This document shows positions 42,364 to 53,764 of a stretch of DNA of 64,000 bases, piece after piece; positions within the stretch are counted from its first letter, which is position 1, and the number at the start of each line of letters is the position of its first letter. The position numbers and the translations under genes were made by a program. The notes beneath the pieces were generated by a model. It was not told the origin of the DNA, ran no database searches, and saw only the letters and a list, made by a program, of their open reading frames with translations. This stretch comes from Clonostachys chloroleuca (Eukaryota; Ascomycota; Sordariomycetes; Hypocreales; Bionectriaceae). The stretch is from contig JBANAY010000003.1 in the NCBI GenBank assembly GCA_037952775.1, positions 13,330,001 through 13,394,000 of the forward strand. Direction: 5' to 3'.

Positions 42364-44306
42364 TCAGCGCTTGAACTTGTTTAAAATATTCTTCATAATG
42401 CTCTCATTCCAACTCTGGTCATCTTTGGTCTCCGTTTCTTGGAACTCGCGTCGGTCAGTGACTAGGTCCACGCTCGCGGAATCGTTCCGCTTCGTCTTCT
42501 TGGCAACCTTCCACCATACAATGTTGACCACGAAGATGATTGAACCGATATACCTCAGGATGAAGACGTCGGGCTTGAAGTGTGGGATGAATGCATCATA
42601 GCCTACAACCCACGGTTAGTCCATGTTCACGGACAAATAAAGAGGGCGAAGATTCTTACCGTTGAAGACAATAACTAAGCAGGAAATTAACAGAGCAAAA
42701 TATGATCCATATGGTTGGAAGGCTCCAACGTAGGGAAGATCAGTGATCATGATTCCTTGGGCCTTCAGAGCTTGCCGGAAAGCGATGTGAGTGACCAAAA
42801 TAGCGACCCAGTTGAGGACCGCAAAAACCGTTACAAGGCTGACCAAGTAACCAAAAACTTGGGAAGAAGATTTGCTTGCGTTCATGTATCCAAGGCCGAT
42901 GAATGCAGATGCAAAGGCCACCGCATAAATCGGGTTACCGTTTTCGCGCGCCTTCGCGAATAGACGTGGTGCTTGGCCATCCTTGGCCAGACCATAAAGA
43001 GACCGAGAAGAACAATAGATATCTGTTGCAGAGAAGTTCTTATTAGCCAACGACCAATATAGTATGCGAGTGCCACATGCCTGAGCTTGCCGCGCTAAGC
43101 GTGAAGACTAGAAGACATCCATTGATAATGTCAGGGAAGGCCTTAACCCCGGCTATGCTAACAGAGACGACGAAAGGAGAGGCGGCTGCATCATGAAGTC
43201 AGCATCTAGATGTGATCACTAGTATATTTCGCGCTCACCACCGCTAGTCGCTTGCTTTGTCGCTCCAATGAGCTTGTCGTTATCATATGGAATAGCCATG
43301 CCTAGCACCAACACTCCGAAAACATAGAAACAAGCGATTCGCCAAAAGGTCTGCTTGATAGCTCGAGGTACGTTCTTTCGTGGGTTCGGTGTCTCTCCAA
43401 AGGTCATGCCGACAACCTCTGTTCCCTGCAACCAACAGTTAGATGAGAATCCCGGAGATGAATTAAAATAACTACTCACTGTAAAGGCAAAGCAAGCCTG
43501 TACGCAACAAGCCCAGAAGCCCAAGAACTTGCCCGTAGGCCCTCCAACCAAGTATTCCGCGAATGCTCCAGGCTCCTGCCAGTATCGAAACCCTGATCGA
43601 TCGTGGTTCGGTCCGCCGCCCATCGCAATGACAAAGGTGGAGATGATGAGGGTGGTCATAATCAGAATTTTGGCTAGACCGAGCCAGAATTCGGTTTCCC
43701 CAAAGCTGTTAACGTGCATGACCTGAATGCTAGTTAGCTCAGGTCGTCTGCTCAGAGTGGGTAAGCTCACATTGATGCTGACAATTGCAACCCCGAAGAT
43801 CGTGATCCAGATGGCCACGTTGAGGTCAGGCCTCCAATATTGGATGACCAGGCCAGCAGCTGTGAGATTTGTTGGTGTGGCCATGATGTACTTGAAAAAG
43901 TAGTTCCAGCCAGTTGCAAATCTATATCTAACGTTATGATTGCGCGCAGCAGGGAAGTCGAGACAACTTACCCAAGAGCAGGATCAACCATCCGAGTCGC
44001 ATATCCTCCAAATCCCTTGTTCATCGGTAGAAAGGTTGCCATCTCGCCCAAGGCTGTCATGACGAAGAAGACAGTCGTTCCAATAAGGAGATACGCTATC
44101 AGAAGGCTGCCGGGACCGCCCTTCGACAACGCACTCCCCGAACCGATCACTAGTCCAGTTCCGATTGCGCATGCAATCGAAAACATGAAGACCTGGTGAG
44201 GCTTAAAGTCTCGTCGTAACTCACTATCCTGCGTTATTTCCCCCTGGGTATGGGATTCAACCGCACCCAGGTCTTCAATTTTCTCCTTGTCAAGGACTTG
44301 AACCAT
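42364..44306 (-). CDS. yeast amino acid transporter (YAT) family permease
   Basis: Seven exons on the minus strand, 44306-43972, 43921-43771, 43722-43480, 43425-43239, 43185-43081, 43022-42660 and 42602-42364, join in phase to 540 residues. The N-terminal tail precedes LRRDFKPHQVFMFSIACAIGTGLVIGSGSAL, the AAT permease signature with the first helix. About twelve membrane helices follow. GMTFGETPNPRKNVPRAIKQ and CSSRSLYGLAKDGQAPRLFA are further family blocks. The fifth intron uses a GC donor (GCATGT at 43080-43075) with a normal CAG acceptor, required to keep the frame; the decayed paralogue has GT at that site. It is intact and divergent from the dehydrogenase at 46.3 kb. Confidence 0.9.
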
Positions 44307-46268
44307 GATGCTCGCAAAACAAAGCCAATGCTGGGGTTAAATGAAGAGGGCAGATCGCTTAGGTCTGTTAGCTCCGTAGGAAGAATGCATGTTGTCCTCA
44401 TGAGACCTGCAAGGCCCTTTAAGTAAAAGAACAGAGAGATATCGGCAGCGTCAACCGAAGCTTTGCTTGCTCTCGGTTACTTGCCGAACCCAGTGCATTG
44501 TATCCGACCAGTGCGGACAAATCTACCGCAATTTAATGAAAACACTACACTAAGTTTTAAAGTTATTATCATTTTCATAAGGTGGCCGACTAAGGAGGTG
44601 GCCAAGTGACTAGGGTGGCGACTTATCATGTTTTAACCCCATTCTACCCCAAATCTCATGACTTGTCTGGGGTCGCCTGGAGTCTGGAACTTTAGATTAG
44701 ATACAATGCAAAGATCCCCACCCCCGAGTGGTTACCTGACGTGTGGCCCTTGGCTTTGCTCACCTTGGCCAGCCTGTCATAGGTCCTGGCTCCAGTGCTG
44801 CTTGTCCTTGCTCCTCATGATTTTCTCGACATGGTAATCATCTAGAATTTTAGTATAGATTAAGGTATTAAATGGATACTACTTACAAGAAATATTTGCA
44901 TATATATATTTGCAGTATCGGCTCCCTAGCTCTTCCCTGACCGCAGTAAGAGTAGGGTCAGGTGGGTGTTTAGTCGGAAGGGGGTGGGCAGCAGAGGCGT
45001 AAGTAAAGCCTACTATCGGCAACCCCCTATACCTATACCTAGTAGGGGCCCTAGAGGAAAGGCCCACTGCCCAGACGAATGGACCAGTCGACTCCAAACT
45101 GCCTGACGAATTGGCTGCTGACCTGGACAGCCTATAGCTGCGAGCCGGACCTAGCTGTCTCAGATCCCTTACGAATTGGAGATAGCCTTCATTTTTGAAT
45201 GCGGAACGACCAAATTCCCAAATCACGGCTTTGCTCACCCCTTTGACAGCTCCGCTGACATCGCTTGTAGATCCATCTCTGATTCTAGAGGAGACCAAGT
45301 AGCGTGCAAAGCGCACAACATAGATAGAGGGAAGGGGTAGCAGTATACAGGGTGACAAGTTAAGGATGTGATTGATGCTCGGATTTAAATGTGTCTCTCT
45401 CAGTGCCTAGAGCCAGTGTTGATTGCAAGTCAACAGGAACCAAACCACAGATATTGGTCATATTCCTCACTTTAGGAATCCCTATATACAGAAAGTACAC
45501 GACCACGGGGAGCTTTGCAGCTTTTTCTTGTCCTCCACAGAATCACGATATCTTACTATCTTCCCGCTCAAGAAATTTGCCGTGTGATGGAACAGTGGGA
45601 CAGTAAGGGAAGGGAAATGAGTTGAAGCCCTCAGAATAGGCAAATTTAACATACTGTAGCATAAATGTGACATTGACTAGGAAGCATGCTCACACGTAAG
45701 CCTCAACGTGCCTACCCTTCCGTTCCTAACTTGCTAGCGCTATTGAGGGGCTCTATTGTGGTTCATTCTTCGCTTTCACCAACCATGAATCGACAATGAT
45801 CAAGACGAACAATCGAAGATTTGTCCAAATAGGGAAAATATCGTCCTACAGGCTAGAGCTCTTCTGGTGAAAAGGCTCGCAGTTGCTCTCTAAAGAATCT
45901 TGCCAGTCGAATTGTATTGCAATGGCATTTTCGGTAGGAGACCGTGGTTCTCCAATGTGGTAGTCGTGCTTTATTCGCGTGAAAAGATCGGCGGTGATAT
46001 CAAAGCGAAGCGTTTCTATTCCGCGTCCATCCAAAGTTGGAGAGCACGAGGGGGTTGGGGTAGATATTATTTGAGAGGGATTCTTGCCCCAAAATCATCC
46101 GACCCTATCCATAGTCTAGAACGTCTCCTTCACATTCGCCCCAAGTAAACGATTCTCCAAGAAAGGCCACCTATATCCAATATTGTTATCGTATATATGA
46201 AAGTCTCACGATTTGTGTTAGTTTAGAATCATCGACAGACGAGCCTTTCACATTTGACCTTTTTCATC
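44307..46268. other. 2 kb divergent intergenic region with a dispersed repeat
   Basis: This lies between the divergent permease and dehydrogenase promoters. It contains an ~80 bp repeat (44642-44720) also found at 59915-60000. A 159-codon minus-strand frame at 44879-45358 lacks an ATG and any recognised motif. Nothing else is supported. Confidence 0.5.
44642..44720. repeat. dispersed repeat, copy 1
   Basis: TTCTACCCCAAATCTCATGA followed by CTTGTCTGGGGTCGCCTGGAG matches 59915 onward with a few substitutions. It lies just upstream of the permease and looks like a fragment of a transposon end or MITE. Confidence 0.7.
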
Positions 46269-47339
46269 ATGGCAGCTTTGAACGGGGTACTAAATGGCGT
46301 CACAAAAGACGGCGTATCTGCCAAGTCTTACGGCATCATCGGCCTCGGCATAATGGGATGGGGCATGGCAAAGAACCTCAGAGCCAAGATTCCCACCAAG
46401 TCCGTCCTCAACGTTTGTGAAGTCAACAAGGATCGACGAGATGAGTTCATATCTTCCACACCGGGCAAGATTCGAGCTGCCGAGAGCCCGCTTGATATCT
46501 TCAAGAAAAGTGTAAGCGACGAGATCTAACCAACGGAAATAATGCCTCTGACTTGGAGCCAGGACATAATCATCACCATGGTGCCTCGAGGAGAGCACGT
46601 CCGTGAGGTCTTCACAAACCCACAGACCGGCCTCCTTTCAGCGCCAGGCTGTACGGCGGCAGGTCCCAAGACCTTCATTGACTGTTCCACAATCGACGTC
46701 AAGACGTCACAGGAGATTGCAGCTGCTGTTGAGAAATCTGGCAAGGGAACATTTGTCGACGCCCCTGTATCAGGAGGCCAGGGAGGCGCCAACGCAGGCA
46801 CCTTGACCTTCATGGTGGGAGGCAGCTCCGAGGTTTTCGATATTATTAAGCCCGTTCTAGAGCTCATGGGTAAGCCGGAGAACATTTTCCACTGCGGCAA
46901 GGCGGGTGCTGGATTGGCGACGAAGCTCATCAATAATTACCTCTCTGCCGTCAATATGATCGGAGTTTGTGAAGGAATGAACATGGGCCGGCTTTACGGG
47001 CTGGATCCTGTTCTACTCGCTGGAGTCATTAACACCTCTACGGGGATGTCACGGAATAGCCGGGAGCAGAACCCAGTGAAAGGTGTCTCGTCTGTGGCTT
47101 CTTCGGCAAACGACTTCGAGGGAGGATTCTCAACAGAGCTTTGCCACGGTGTTCTTCAGATGTCTATAGAACTCAGTAAGCAACTCGGAGCGAAGAGCAT
47201 GTTGGCGCCTGTGGTTACAGACATGTACGACTGTGCTGTCCAGAGCGAGAAGTGCCATGGAAAGGATTTTAGAAGCATCTATCGGCTGTTTGCAGAAGAT
47301 GGTGGAAATGAATTGCCCCAGGGAAGTCAGACGAAGTAG
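46269..47339 (+). CDS. 3-hydroxyisobutyrate dehydrogenase/beta-hydroxyacid dehydrogenase-like
   Basis: Two exons, 46269-46511 and 46563-47339, with a 51 nt intron, give 339 residues. The N-terminal Rossmann fold has G-L-G-I-M-G (about residues 25-30). The substrate-binding block is DAPVSGGQGGANAGTLTFMV, and the catalytic lysine lies in GAGLATKLINNYLSAVN. The C-terminal helical domain continues to LFAEDGGNEL. Family enzymes interconvert short 3-hydroxyacids and semialdehydes with NAD(P), for example 3-hydroxyisobutyrate or tartronate semialdehyde. It is intact, with a decayed paralogue at 35.7-36.7 kb. It is probably one of the reductive or oxidative steps of the surrounding cluster (inference). 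Confidence 0.9.
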
Positions 47340-47605
47340 CATAGCAATTCAGGGTAGTAACTAGATGGAATTAGATATCGCATCCTTCCAATATCCATGC
47401 TCCATTACTGGTTTCACTTCTTTCACTTAATGCATATGGCATCGAACTACTAGGAAATATCGATCTGGAGGACGAGCGAGAAAGACATAGCCAGGTTGAG
47501 CGTATCAATGCGTCGGATACCTAGACTCGTCCATGTCAACAAAAACCATTATACGCAAGCTATTTTTTCTAATGTAGCTACTTTATATTTGTCCATCTTC
47601 TATAA

Positions 47606-48590
47606 TCAGAGACCCCCAGGGAAAAAACGCCCTTCCCTCTTTGCCGACTGCTCCCAAGCCCAGTCGTGAGCAAAGACTACCTCGACTTCCTTCAACTCGC
47701 CAGGGTCTCTAATGGTATCTCGAATAGCACGCAGTGTCTTCTCAGCTTGACCTTTATCCTGATGAATGCAGCAGATCACACCCGGGTATGCTGCATCACT
47801 CCAAGTCGCTACGCCTTTCTCGCCTGTCAGGAGTCGCCGGTCATGACAGGAGTCTCCAGCCAAGTAAACGTGCTTCCCGTTCTCGAGACGGCATAAAAGG
47901 TTAATGTGCCCGTCGATGTGTCCCGGAGCTGATACAACGTACATGCTCCCATCATCAAAGACGTCCAAGACAGCCTCGAAATGCCCTTTTCGGTGCCAAG
48001 GCCGAGAAAAGTAGCCAGCCAACCGCTGAGCCTGGGCTGACAGTGTGGCCTGCTCCTCCAGCGGTGGTGGTGTGGCTGGGAGACCAGTTGATGGTAGCTC
48101 TATTGTCCTTTTCATGTCTAGCATGCCCTCCTCGAAGTGATTATGGCTCCCGGTGGCAGCCGCTCGACTGCCATCAATGAGTTTTGCTGCGCCAGGACCA
48201 ATGATATATGTCGAGTTGGGATAATCGGATGGCGTTCCGATATGATCCCAGTGAAGATGGCTGAACATGACGATATCAATATCATCAGGGCCCAGACCGC
48301 AGGCTGAAAGTGACTTCAGGGTATCGTGATCGCCCGAGAGTGGTTGTCGAGTTTGAGCATGTTTGAAAATGGGCGCAGCATAGTCCTCCAGCTTCTGCCG
48401 AATCCCCAGATCGAAGACAGTCCTGGTAACTTTGCCTGTCTCTTGGCTCGTATGTTGGATCAAGAACGACAAAGATGGGACTGTTTTCCTAGCTGTGGGA
48501 TCTTCCCAGGGGGGTGACGAAAAACCGCTCTGGCAAGGTGAGGTAACCCGCAGAGAGAGCGTGGACCGAGACGAAGGCTTTGGATGACAT
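47606..48590 (-). CDS. MBL-fold hydrolase (lactonase-like), one-base frameshift near the N-terminus
   Basis: The body, 48472-47606, carries the metallo-beta-lactamase signature HLHWDH, then GPGAAKLIDG, APGHIDGHIN, AGDSCHD and the last ligand HDWAWE. This is the pattern of N-acyl-homoserine-lactonase-like enzymes that open lactone or lactam rings with two zinc ions. The first exon-like part starts at ATG 48590 (SSKAFVSVHALSAGYLTLPE). It is in a different frame, because a run of six G on the plus strand (48510-48515) has one base too many; five would give a continuous protein of about 327 residues. Either this is an assembly homopolymer error or the gene is recently broken. It is divergent from the CMD-like gene with about 470 bp between starts. 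Confidence 0.78.
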
Positions 48591-49059
48591 GACGTATAGA
48601 TATCACGTAATGAGAAACCGAGCCAAAAGAATCACGGTTCGAGACAAACAGGGCAAGTAACAACACTACAATACGTTTTTAAATGCGCAGCCTTGTGGGC
48701 TTTGTAAAGGCCTGCTCCCAGAAGTAGCTGAATAGGCGACGACCCAAATGAGCCGGCTTGATCAATGCCTGGCACCCCATCACGGACCAGCAGCACCCCC
48801 ATCGACGCACAAAAGTTCTTACCCCAAAGACGGTTTCGCGGAATAAAGGCCCGTTTTTCTGGACGTGTTGGAGTCTGGACATAGGATGCGACCGTGGATA
48901 CTTACTTCGAATAATTGGAGAAGAAAAGCCGGCCACTCCGTCCAGACACAACATAAAGGTGACGCTGGAAGTATGGGCATTGATCATTTCCGAGGACAAG
49001 CACACCACCGGACACCAATATCGTATTGAAACTTGCAAAATCTCGACATACTCTTCAAA

Positions 49060-49666
49060 ATGTCTACTGAAAAGAAGTTCGACAACCTCCACACTGAGAT
49101 GTTCAACCGCGGTCTACAGAACCGCCGAGAGGTCGTTGGAAATGCCTATGTCGACGCCGCCCTCAAAAACAGCCAGAGCGAATTTGCCTACCCTGGTCAA
49201 CAGCTCGTAACTGAGTGAGTGAAATTTCCTCCCGAACGACGGATCACTAGTGGCCGAATCTAACACGTATCATCAACATCAAGGTGGTGTTGGGGTAATA
49301 TTTGGTCCCGGCCTGGTCTAGAACGCAAGCAGCGCAGCCTCTTGAGTACGTAATCCCACTCCCTACTCTCATTCGCCACTTCTCTCCTTTCTTTTAGATC
49401 TAACACCGAGGTTTCTAGACATCGGCATGTTGATTGCCCTAAAGAGTTGGCCAGAACTTGGTGTCCACGTCCGTGGTGCCCTCAACAATGGGCTTACCGA
49501 GATTGAGGTCCGTGAGGCTATCCTTCACGCTACGATCTACTGTGGCGTGCCTGCAGGCGTTGAAGCTTTCAAGGTTGCGCAAAAGAAGATCAACGATATG
49601 GTTGAGAAAGGAGAGCACAATAGAGAATTGGCCGAGGTGTCGCCCTTCCTTGAGAAGTCTACGTAG
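49060..49666 (+). CDS. carboxymuconolactone-decarboxylase-like protein
   Basis: Three exons, 49060-49214, 49284-49345 and 49419-49666 (introns of 69 and 73 nt), give 154 residues. The fold is the all-helical CMD/AhpD type: [87 protein letters not shown]. That last region holds the conserved Glu/His of gamma-carboxymuconolactone decarboxylases, with Cys rather than a CxxC redox pair, so decarboxylase-type chemistry is more likely than peroxide reduction. In aromatic catabolism the family decarboxylates lactones after ring cleavage. The substrate here is unknown. Confidence 0.88.
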
Positions 49667-50227
49667 ATAGCACTGGTATTCTTAGAGTGATCCATAGTAG
49701 AATTAGAGCAACTGATGTGTCTTCTCACATCATAAAGTCGCCAGAGCTAGCAGTGAACAGCATACATCATCTGGCCTGGCCTGACATCCTCTGGATGGGC
49801 CTCTGTCCATCTCCTTTTCTCCTCCCCGTAAACACGTGGTATTCTCCTTTGGACAGTTTCGGTGCAAAAACCACTTCCTGCAATTTCCCACTTGCTGAGT
49901 AGTACCAACAATCCTTGCCCCTGCCTCGTGAATCTTGTTCTGGGTTCTTAGTAGGAGTCTAAGGGAGTGTCAATTTGCCCCAATGACTCGTCCTGCCGGA
50001 ATTTTTGGTGTACCACACACACCTCAGATCCGCACATTTCTCCCCCACACTTCTCCCCACACGAACGAGCCTGGGTCGCTGCCACCGAGTGCCCAAGATG
50101 GGGTACAGGTTCATGCTTGTTGTCGTGTATAGCAATGTTGGTGGCTGTCGATGTTTATTTCTTGATAAATAAGCCTTCCCAATAACCTTGGAAACTCATC
50201 TAGCAACTCATCCTTTCCACCGTCATC
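49667..50227. other. intergenic, promoter of the MFS gene
   Basis: About 560 bases; C/T-rich tracts (50025-50060) and CATCC repeats lie just before ATG 50228. No gene. Confidence 0.5.
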
Positions 50228-51962
50228 ATGTCAAGCACTACTAGCACGAGGTACAACTTCCTCATCATCTTTTTTGTTGCCCTAGGATCTTTCACCTATG
50301 GCTTTAATTCCGCTATTAGTGGCTCTGTCTTGGGTCTCTCGTCCTTTCTCAACTATTTCAACCTGACCAACAGTGGCCCTGGGGTTTCTAAAAGCAACCA
50401 GATTATCGGCGGTAAATATGGCCACTCTGACAAACTTACATGACAGAAAACCGAGGCTGACTCCCGTCTTACCAGCGAACAATGCTCTATTCGCAGGCGG
50501 CGGCATCATCGGCTGTATGACCGTCCCCTGGTTTCTGGATCGTTGCGGTCGTCGGCTTGCTCTTCAGATCACTTGCTTAATCTGTGTTGTTTCAGCCGTT
50601 GTGCAAGCTGCGTCTGTTCATACTGGAATGCTTCTCGTCGGCCGCTTAATCAATGGCATTGGAGTTGGCATGATCGACGTGGCCGTCCCAATCTACCAGT
50701 CAGAAATCTCTCCTGCCAAGGTCCGGGGTCGAATGGTTGGGTCTCATGGCTTCTTGGTTGTTGTGGGCTACGTAAGTTTTTACATGCCAGTCTTAGTTGA
50801 AAAAGACGCGCTGACCAACGTTTCGCCAGGCTATGGCTGGATGGGTTGGCTACGGCTGTTTCTTTATAACCGAAGCTGCCCTCCAATGGCGCCTCTGCCT
50901 TGCCTTTCAAATCATTGCGCCTCTTCTTCTCCTTGCCGGATCTCCCTGGATGCCAGAATCCCCTCGATGGCTTTGCAAGGTTGACAGAGCTCCTGAAGCT
51001 AAAAGCATTCTTAAGAAACTGCATCCCAGCGCAGACACCCACACAGAAGGGCACTCTTTCGCCGAAAACGAGTTGCATCAGATTCGCCGCCAGCTTGAGA
51101 TTGAGAGACAGGAGAACGCTTCGGCAGGTTGGAAGGAGGCTTTCTCTCGGACTTCATACCGCAAAAGACTGCTATATGGATTTTTCGTTCAGTAAGATCT
51201 CTTCACTTTTTTCTCGGGCGTTTGAGTGCTAACAAAATGTCTAGGTGCATCGCCCAGTCCACCGGCGTCCTCGTTGTCAATAACTACCAGATTCTTCTCT
51301 ACAATGGCCTTGGTCTGCACGGCTCAATCGGCCTCATGCTCTACGCATGCTATAACTCTTTGGCCGCCTTCATGAACTGGGTAAACAGCTTGATTCTGGA
51401 CCGCTTCGGAAGAATTCGCATCATGGTCATCGGCCTCATCGGTTGCTCACTGTCTCTTTGTGGCTTCACTGCCATGGTCGCCGAATTCGTGGGTACCAAC
51501 AACAAAGTTGGGAACGGTTTTGGAGTTTTCTTCCTCTATCTGTTTGTCTTCTTCTACGGAGGCTCGATGGATGCGTCTTCCTATGTCTACTGTGCCGAAA
51601 TCTTCCCGACCTCTATTCGTGCCCAGGGAGTCGGATTCAGCGTTGCCGGTCTGTTCATCATGACCCTCATTTACACTCAGACCGCCCCGACTGCGTTTGA
51701 GAATGTGGGCTGGAAGTACTACCTGGTCTTTATCATCCTGCCCTGGATTGGCGCCTTTGTTATGCAGAAGTTCTTCCCTGAAACTGCAGGGCTCTCTCTG
51801 GAGGACATTGCTGTTTTGTTTGGTGATGAGGCAGCTACCAACGAGAACAACAGCACCGATGAAAAGATGGCTAAGGGATCTATCTTGCAGGATGGAGACG
51901 ACAAGAGCAATGAGGCCAGCAAGGGGCAAACTGTCAAGCCCGAGCACGCAGAACTGGTTTAA
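50228..51962 (+). CDS. MFS sugar/organic-acid (quinate-type) transporter
   Basis: Four exons, 50228-50411, 50476-50771, 50830-51191 and 51245-51962 (introns of 64, 58 and 53 nt), give 519 residues. Twelve membrane helices are expected. Sugar-porter signatures are visible: DRCGRRLAL after helix 2, GRLINGIGVGMIDVAVPIYQ followed by SEISPAKVRG, PESPRWL before the central loop, LDRFGRI in the second half, EIFPTSIRAQG and PETAGLSLEDI near the C-terminus. It is intact. It shares orientation with the CMD-like gene upstream and the dehydrogenase downstream, and is the likely importer or exporter for the cluster substrate. Confidence 0.9.
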
Positions 51963-52544
51963 GTTTCGGGACACAGTAGCTAGTGAAACTGGAAACGCGT
52001 CACATTCAAGGGGAAGTGGTTTAGTGTAGTTCATTCACTTGGTGGTTGTTCTTTGGAAGTTAGTATAGGGAAGTGGATTATATTTAGGTTGTCATCAGAC
52101 TCGTTCTTCGCTGCCTACCAACACAATCCTTGATCCGGACTCAACTTTGATTCTCAGCAAGTAAATAAAATAGAGAACATAGCTCGATTGTGACTGCACG
52201 AGAGTTCTTGGATATTATCTCTTCCATCATATGTCAGAATGCTATCAAGTTGTGTTAGTAATATCGATGTTCAGGGTAGGAAAGCACCTTCATCCTCACT
52301 TCTTACTACCCCATTTCCTCTCCAAAATGCCCCGCGCTAGCTTTAACACCCCAACAGTGTCTGGATCTTTACTTTTTCAGCGATTTAACTCCACTCTTGG
52401 ATGGTGGCAAGTAAGTAAGTAGCTCTGGGGAATAACGTTCAATCATTTTTGTCGTTAAAAACCTTGCAACACATGAGCATAGTTCTGTAATTCGTCATCG
52501 GCGCTCATCCTTCAACCCCTTTCTGAACCCCACATCCAATCATC
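51963..52544. other. intergenic, promoter of the alcohol dehydrogenase
   Basis: About 580 bases without a supported gene. C/T-rich sequence and CCAATCATC lie immediately before ATG 52545. Confidence 0.5.
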
Positions 52545-53651
52545 ATGTCCGAGACCCAGACGGCTGCGGTGGTTGAGCAATTTGGTCAGCCGTACACCAT
52601 CAAAAAAATGCCACGCCCAAAGGACCCCAGGGGCCAAGACATACTTATTAGGGTCCTCGCCGCCTCGTATTGTCACACAGACGCCGTGTTTGCTGCCGGT
52701 CTCTTATCCCAGGGCCTCCCTCGCATCGGATGCCATGAGTTCGCTGGGGAAGTAGTTGTAGTTGGGCCAGATGTGCCAAGTAGCCGGGGAATGGTGGTGG
52801 GTAGGAGGGTGGGTGTGCCAGGCCGCGCCTACCATCCCTGCGGTACCTGCTTTGAGTGCACGCACCCTGGTCAGGATGAGATGGGGTATTCACCCTACTG
52901 TCCCTATGCTGGCAATTTGGGCTTGACTAGGGACGGAGGTTTTCAAGAATATTGCTTAGTAGACAGCCGCCAAGTTGCACTTCTTCCAGAGAGCCTCCCT
53001 ACAACCCAAGCAGCACCTTTGATGTGCGCTGGCCTTACCATCTGGAGCGCTCTTCAACATGAAAGAGTAAAAAAAGCCCAGCGAGTTGGCATCATCGGCG
53101 CGGGAGGTGGGCTCGGCCATATTGGACTGCAATTTGCGGCCCACCTCGGCAAGGATGTTTTCGCCATTGATGCCACAGACCATGCGGTGGAGCTGATACG
53201 CAAGGTCAAGACCAATCTCGGTGAAGCCGGGAAAAGGGTGCAGGTTTCTGATGCCCGCACGGAGGACCCAGATGTCATAAGATCCAAGGGCCAGCCAGTT
53301 GCCAACGTTTCACCTACCGAGATTGGCCTAGACGCAGTTATCCTGCTCCCAGAGTCACAAAAGTCGTTCGACATGGGCATGAAACTCCTACGCAACCACG
53401 GTACCATGGTCGTCGTGAGCTTTCCGAAAGATAAACTGGCGGTCAGTGCTCATGATCTTGTTTTCCGGGACATTACGTTAGTTGGAAGCTTGGTGGGACG
53501 GAACCATCAGCTACGAGAGATGTTGGAGTTTGTGGTCAAGTACCAGGTGCAGGTTCAGGTCAAGACTTTTCCGTTTGACAGACTCAACGAGCTTAGGGGG
53601 CCCACTCACCATGGAGAAGGGGGCAAGCTGGTCATTGACATGACTCTTTAA
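52545..53651 (+). CDS. zinc-dependent alcohol dehydrogenase (MDR family)
   Basis: This is an intronless gene of 368 residues. Catalytic zinc ligands lie in ASYCHTD and GCHEFAG. The structural zinc loop is CGTCFEC with a later YSPYC, longer than usual. The Rossmann motif is GAGGGLGHIGLQFAAHLG, and the C-terminus ends GGKLVIDMTL. It is related to, but clearly different from, the dehydrogenase at 25.7 kb (an insertion after the nucleotide-binding domain, and no introns). It is expected to be a cytosolic NAD(P)-dependent alcohol/aldehyde oxidoreductase of the cluster. Confidence 0.9.
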   Translation: MSETQTAAVVEQFGQPYTIKKMPRPKDPRGQDILIRVLAASYCHTDAVFAAGLLSQGLPRIGCHEFAGEVVVVGPDVPSSRGMVVGRRVGVPGRAYHPCGTCFECTHPGQDEMGYSPYCPYAGNLGLTRDGGFQEYCLVDSRQVALLPESLPTTQAAPLMCAGLTIWSALQHERVKKAQRVGIIGAGGGLGHIGLQFAAHLGKDVFAIDATDHAVELIRKVKTNLGEAGKRVQVSDARTEDPDVIRSKGQPVANVSPTEIGLDAVILLPESQKSFDMGMKLLRNHGTMVVVSFPKDKLAVSAHDLVFRDITLVGSLVGRNHQLREMLEFVVKYQVQVQVKTFPFDRLNELRGPTHHGEGGKLVIDMTL

Positions 53652-53764
53652 GAGAGATAGCTAACAAATCGAACACCTGAAATCGTGCGGTATAAAAGGA
53701 GACCCCATTCCATTCATGATGCTTCTCTTACGTATCTTCTTTCTTCTCACTTTTGGGGATGCCG

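Noticed and set aside
44879..45358. 159-codon minus-strand open frame in the permease-dehydrogenase intergenic region
   Set aside because: It lacks an ATG start, any recognised motif and splice signals. The composition is not clearly coding.
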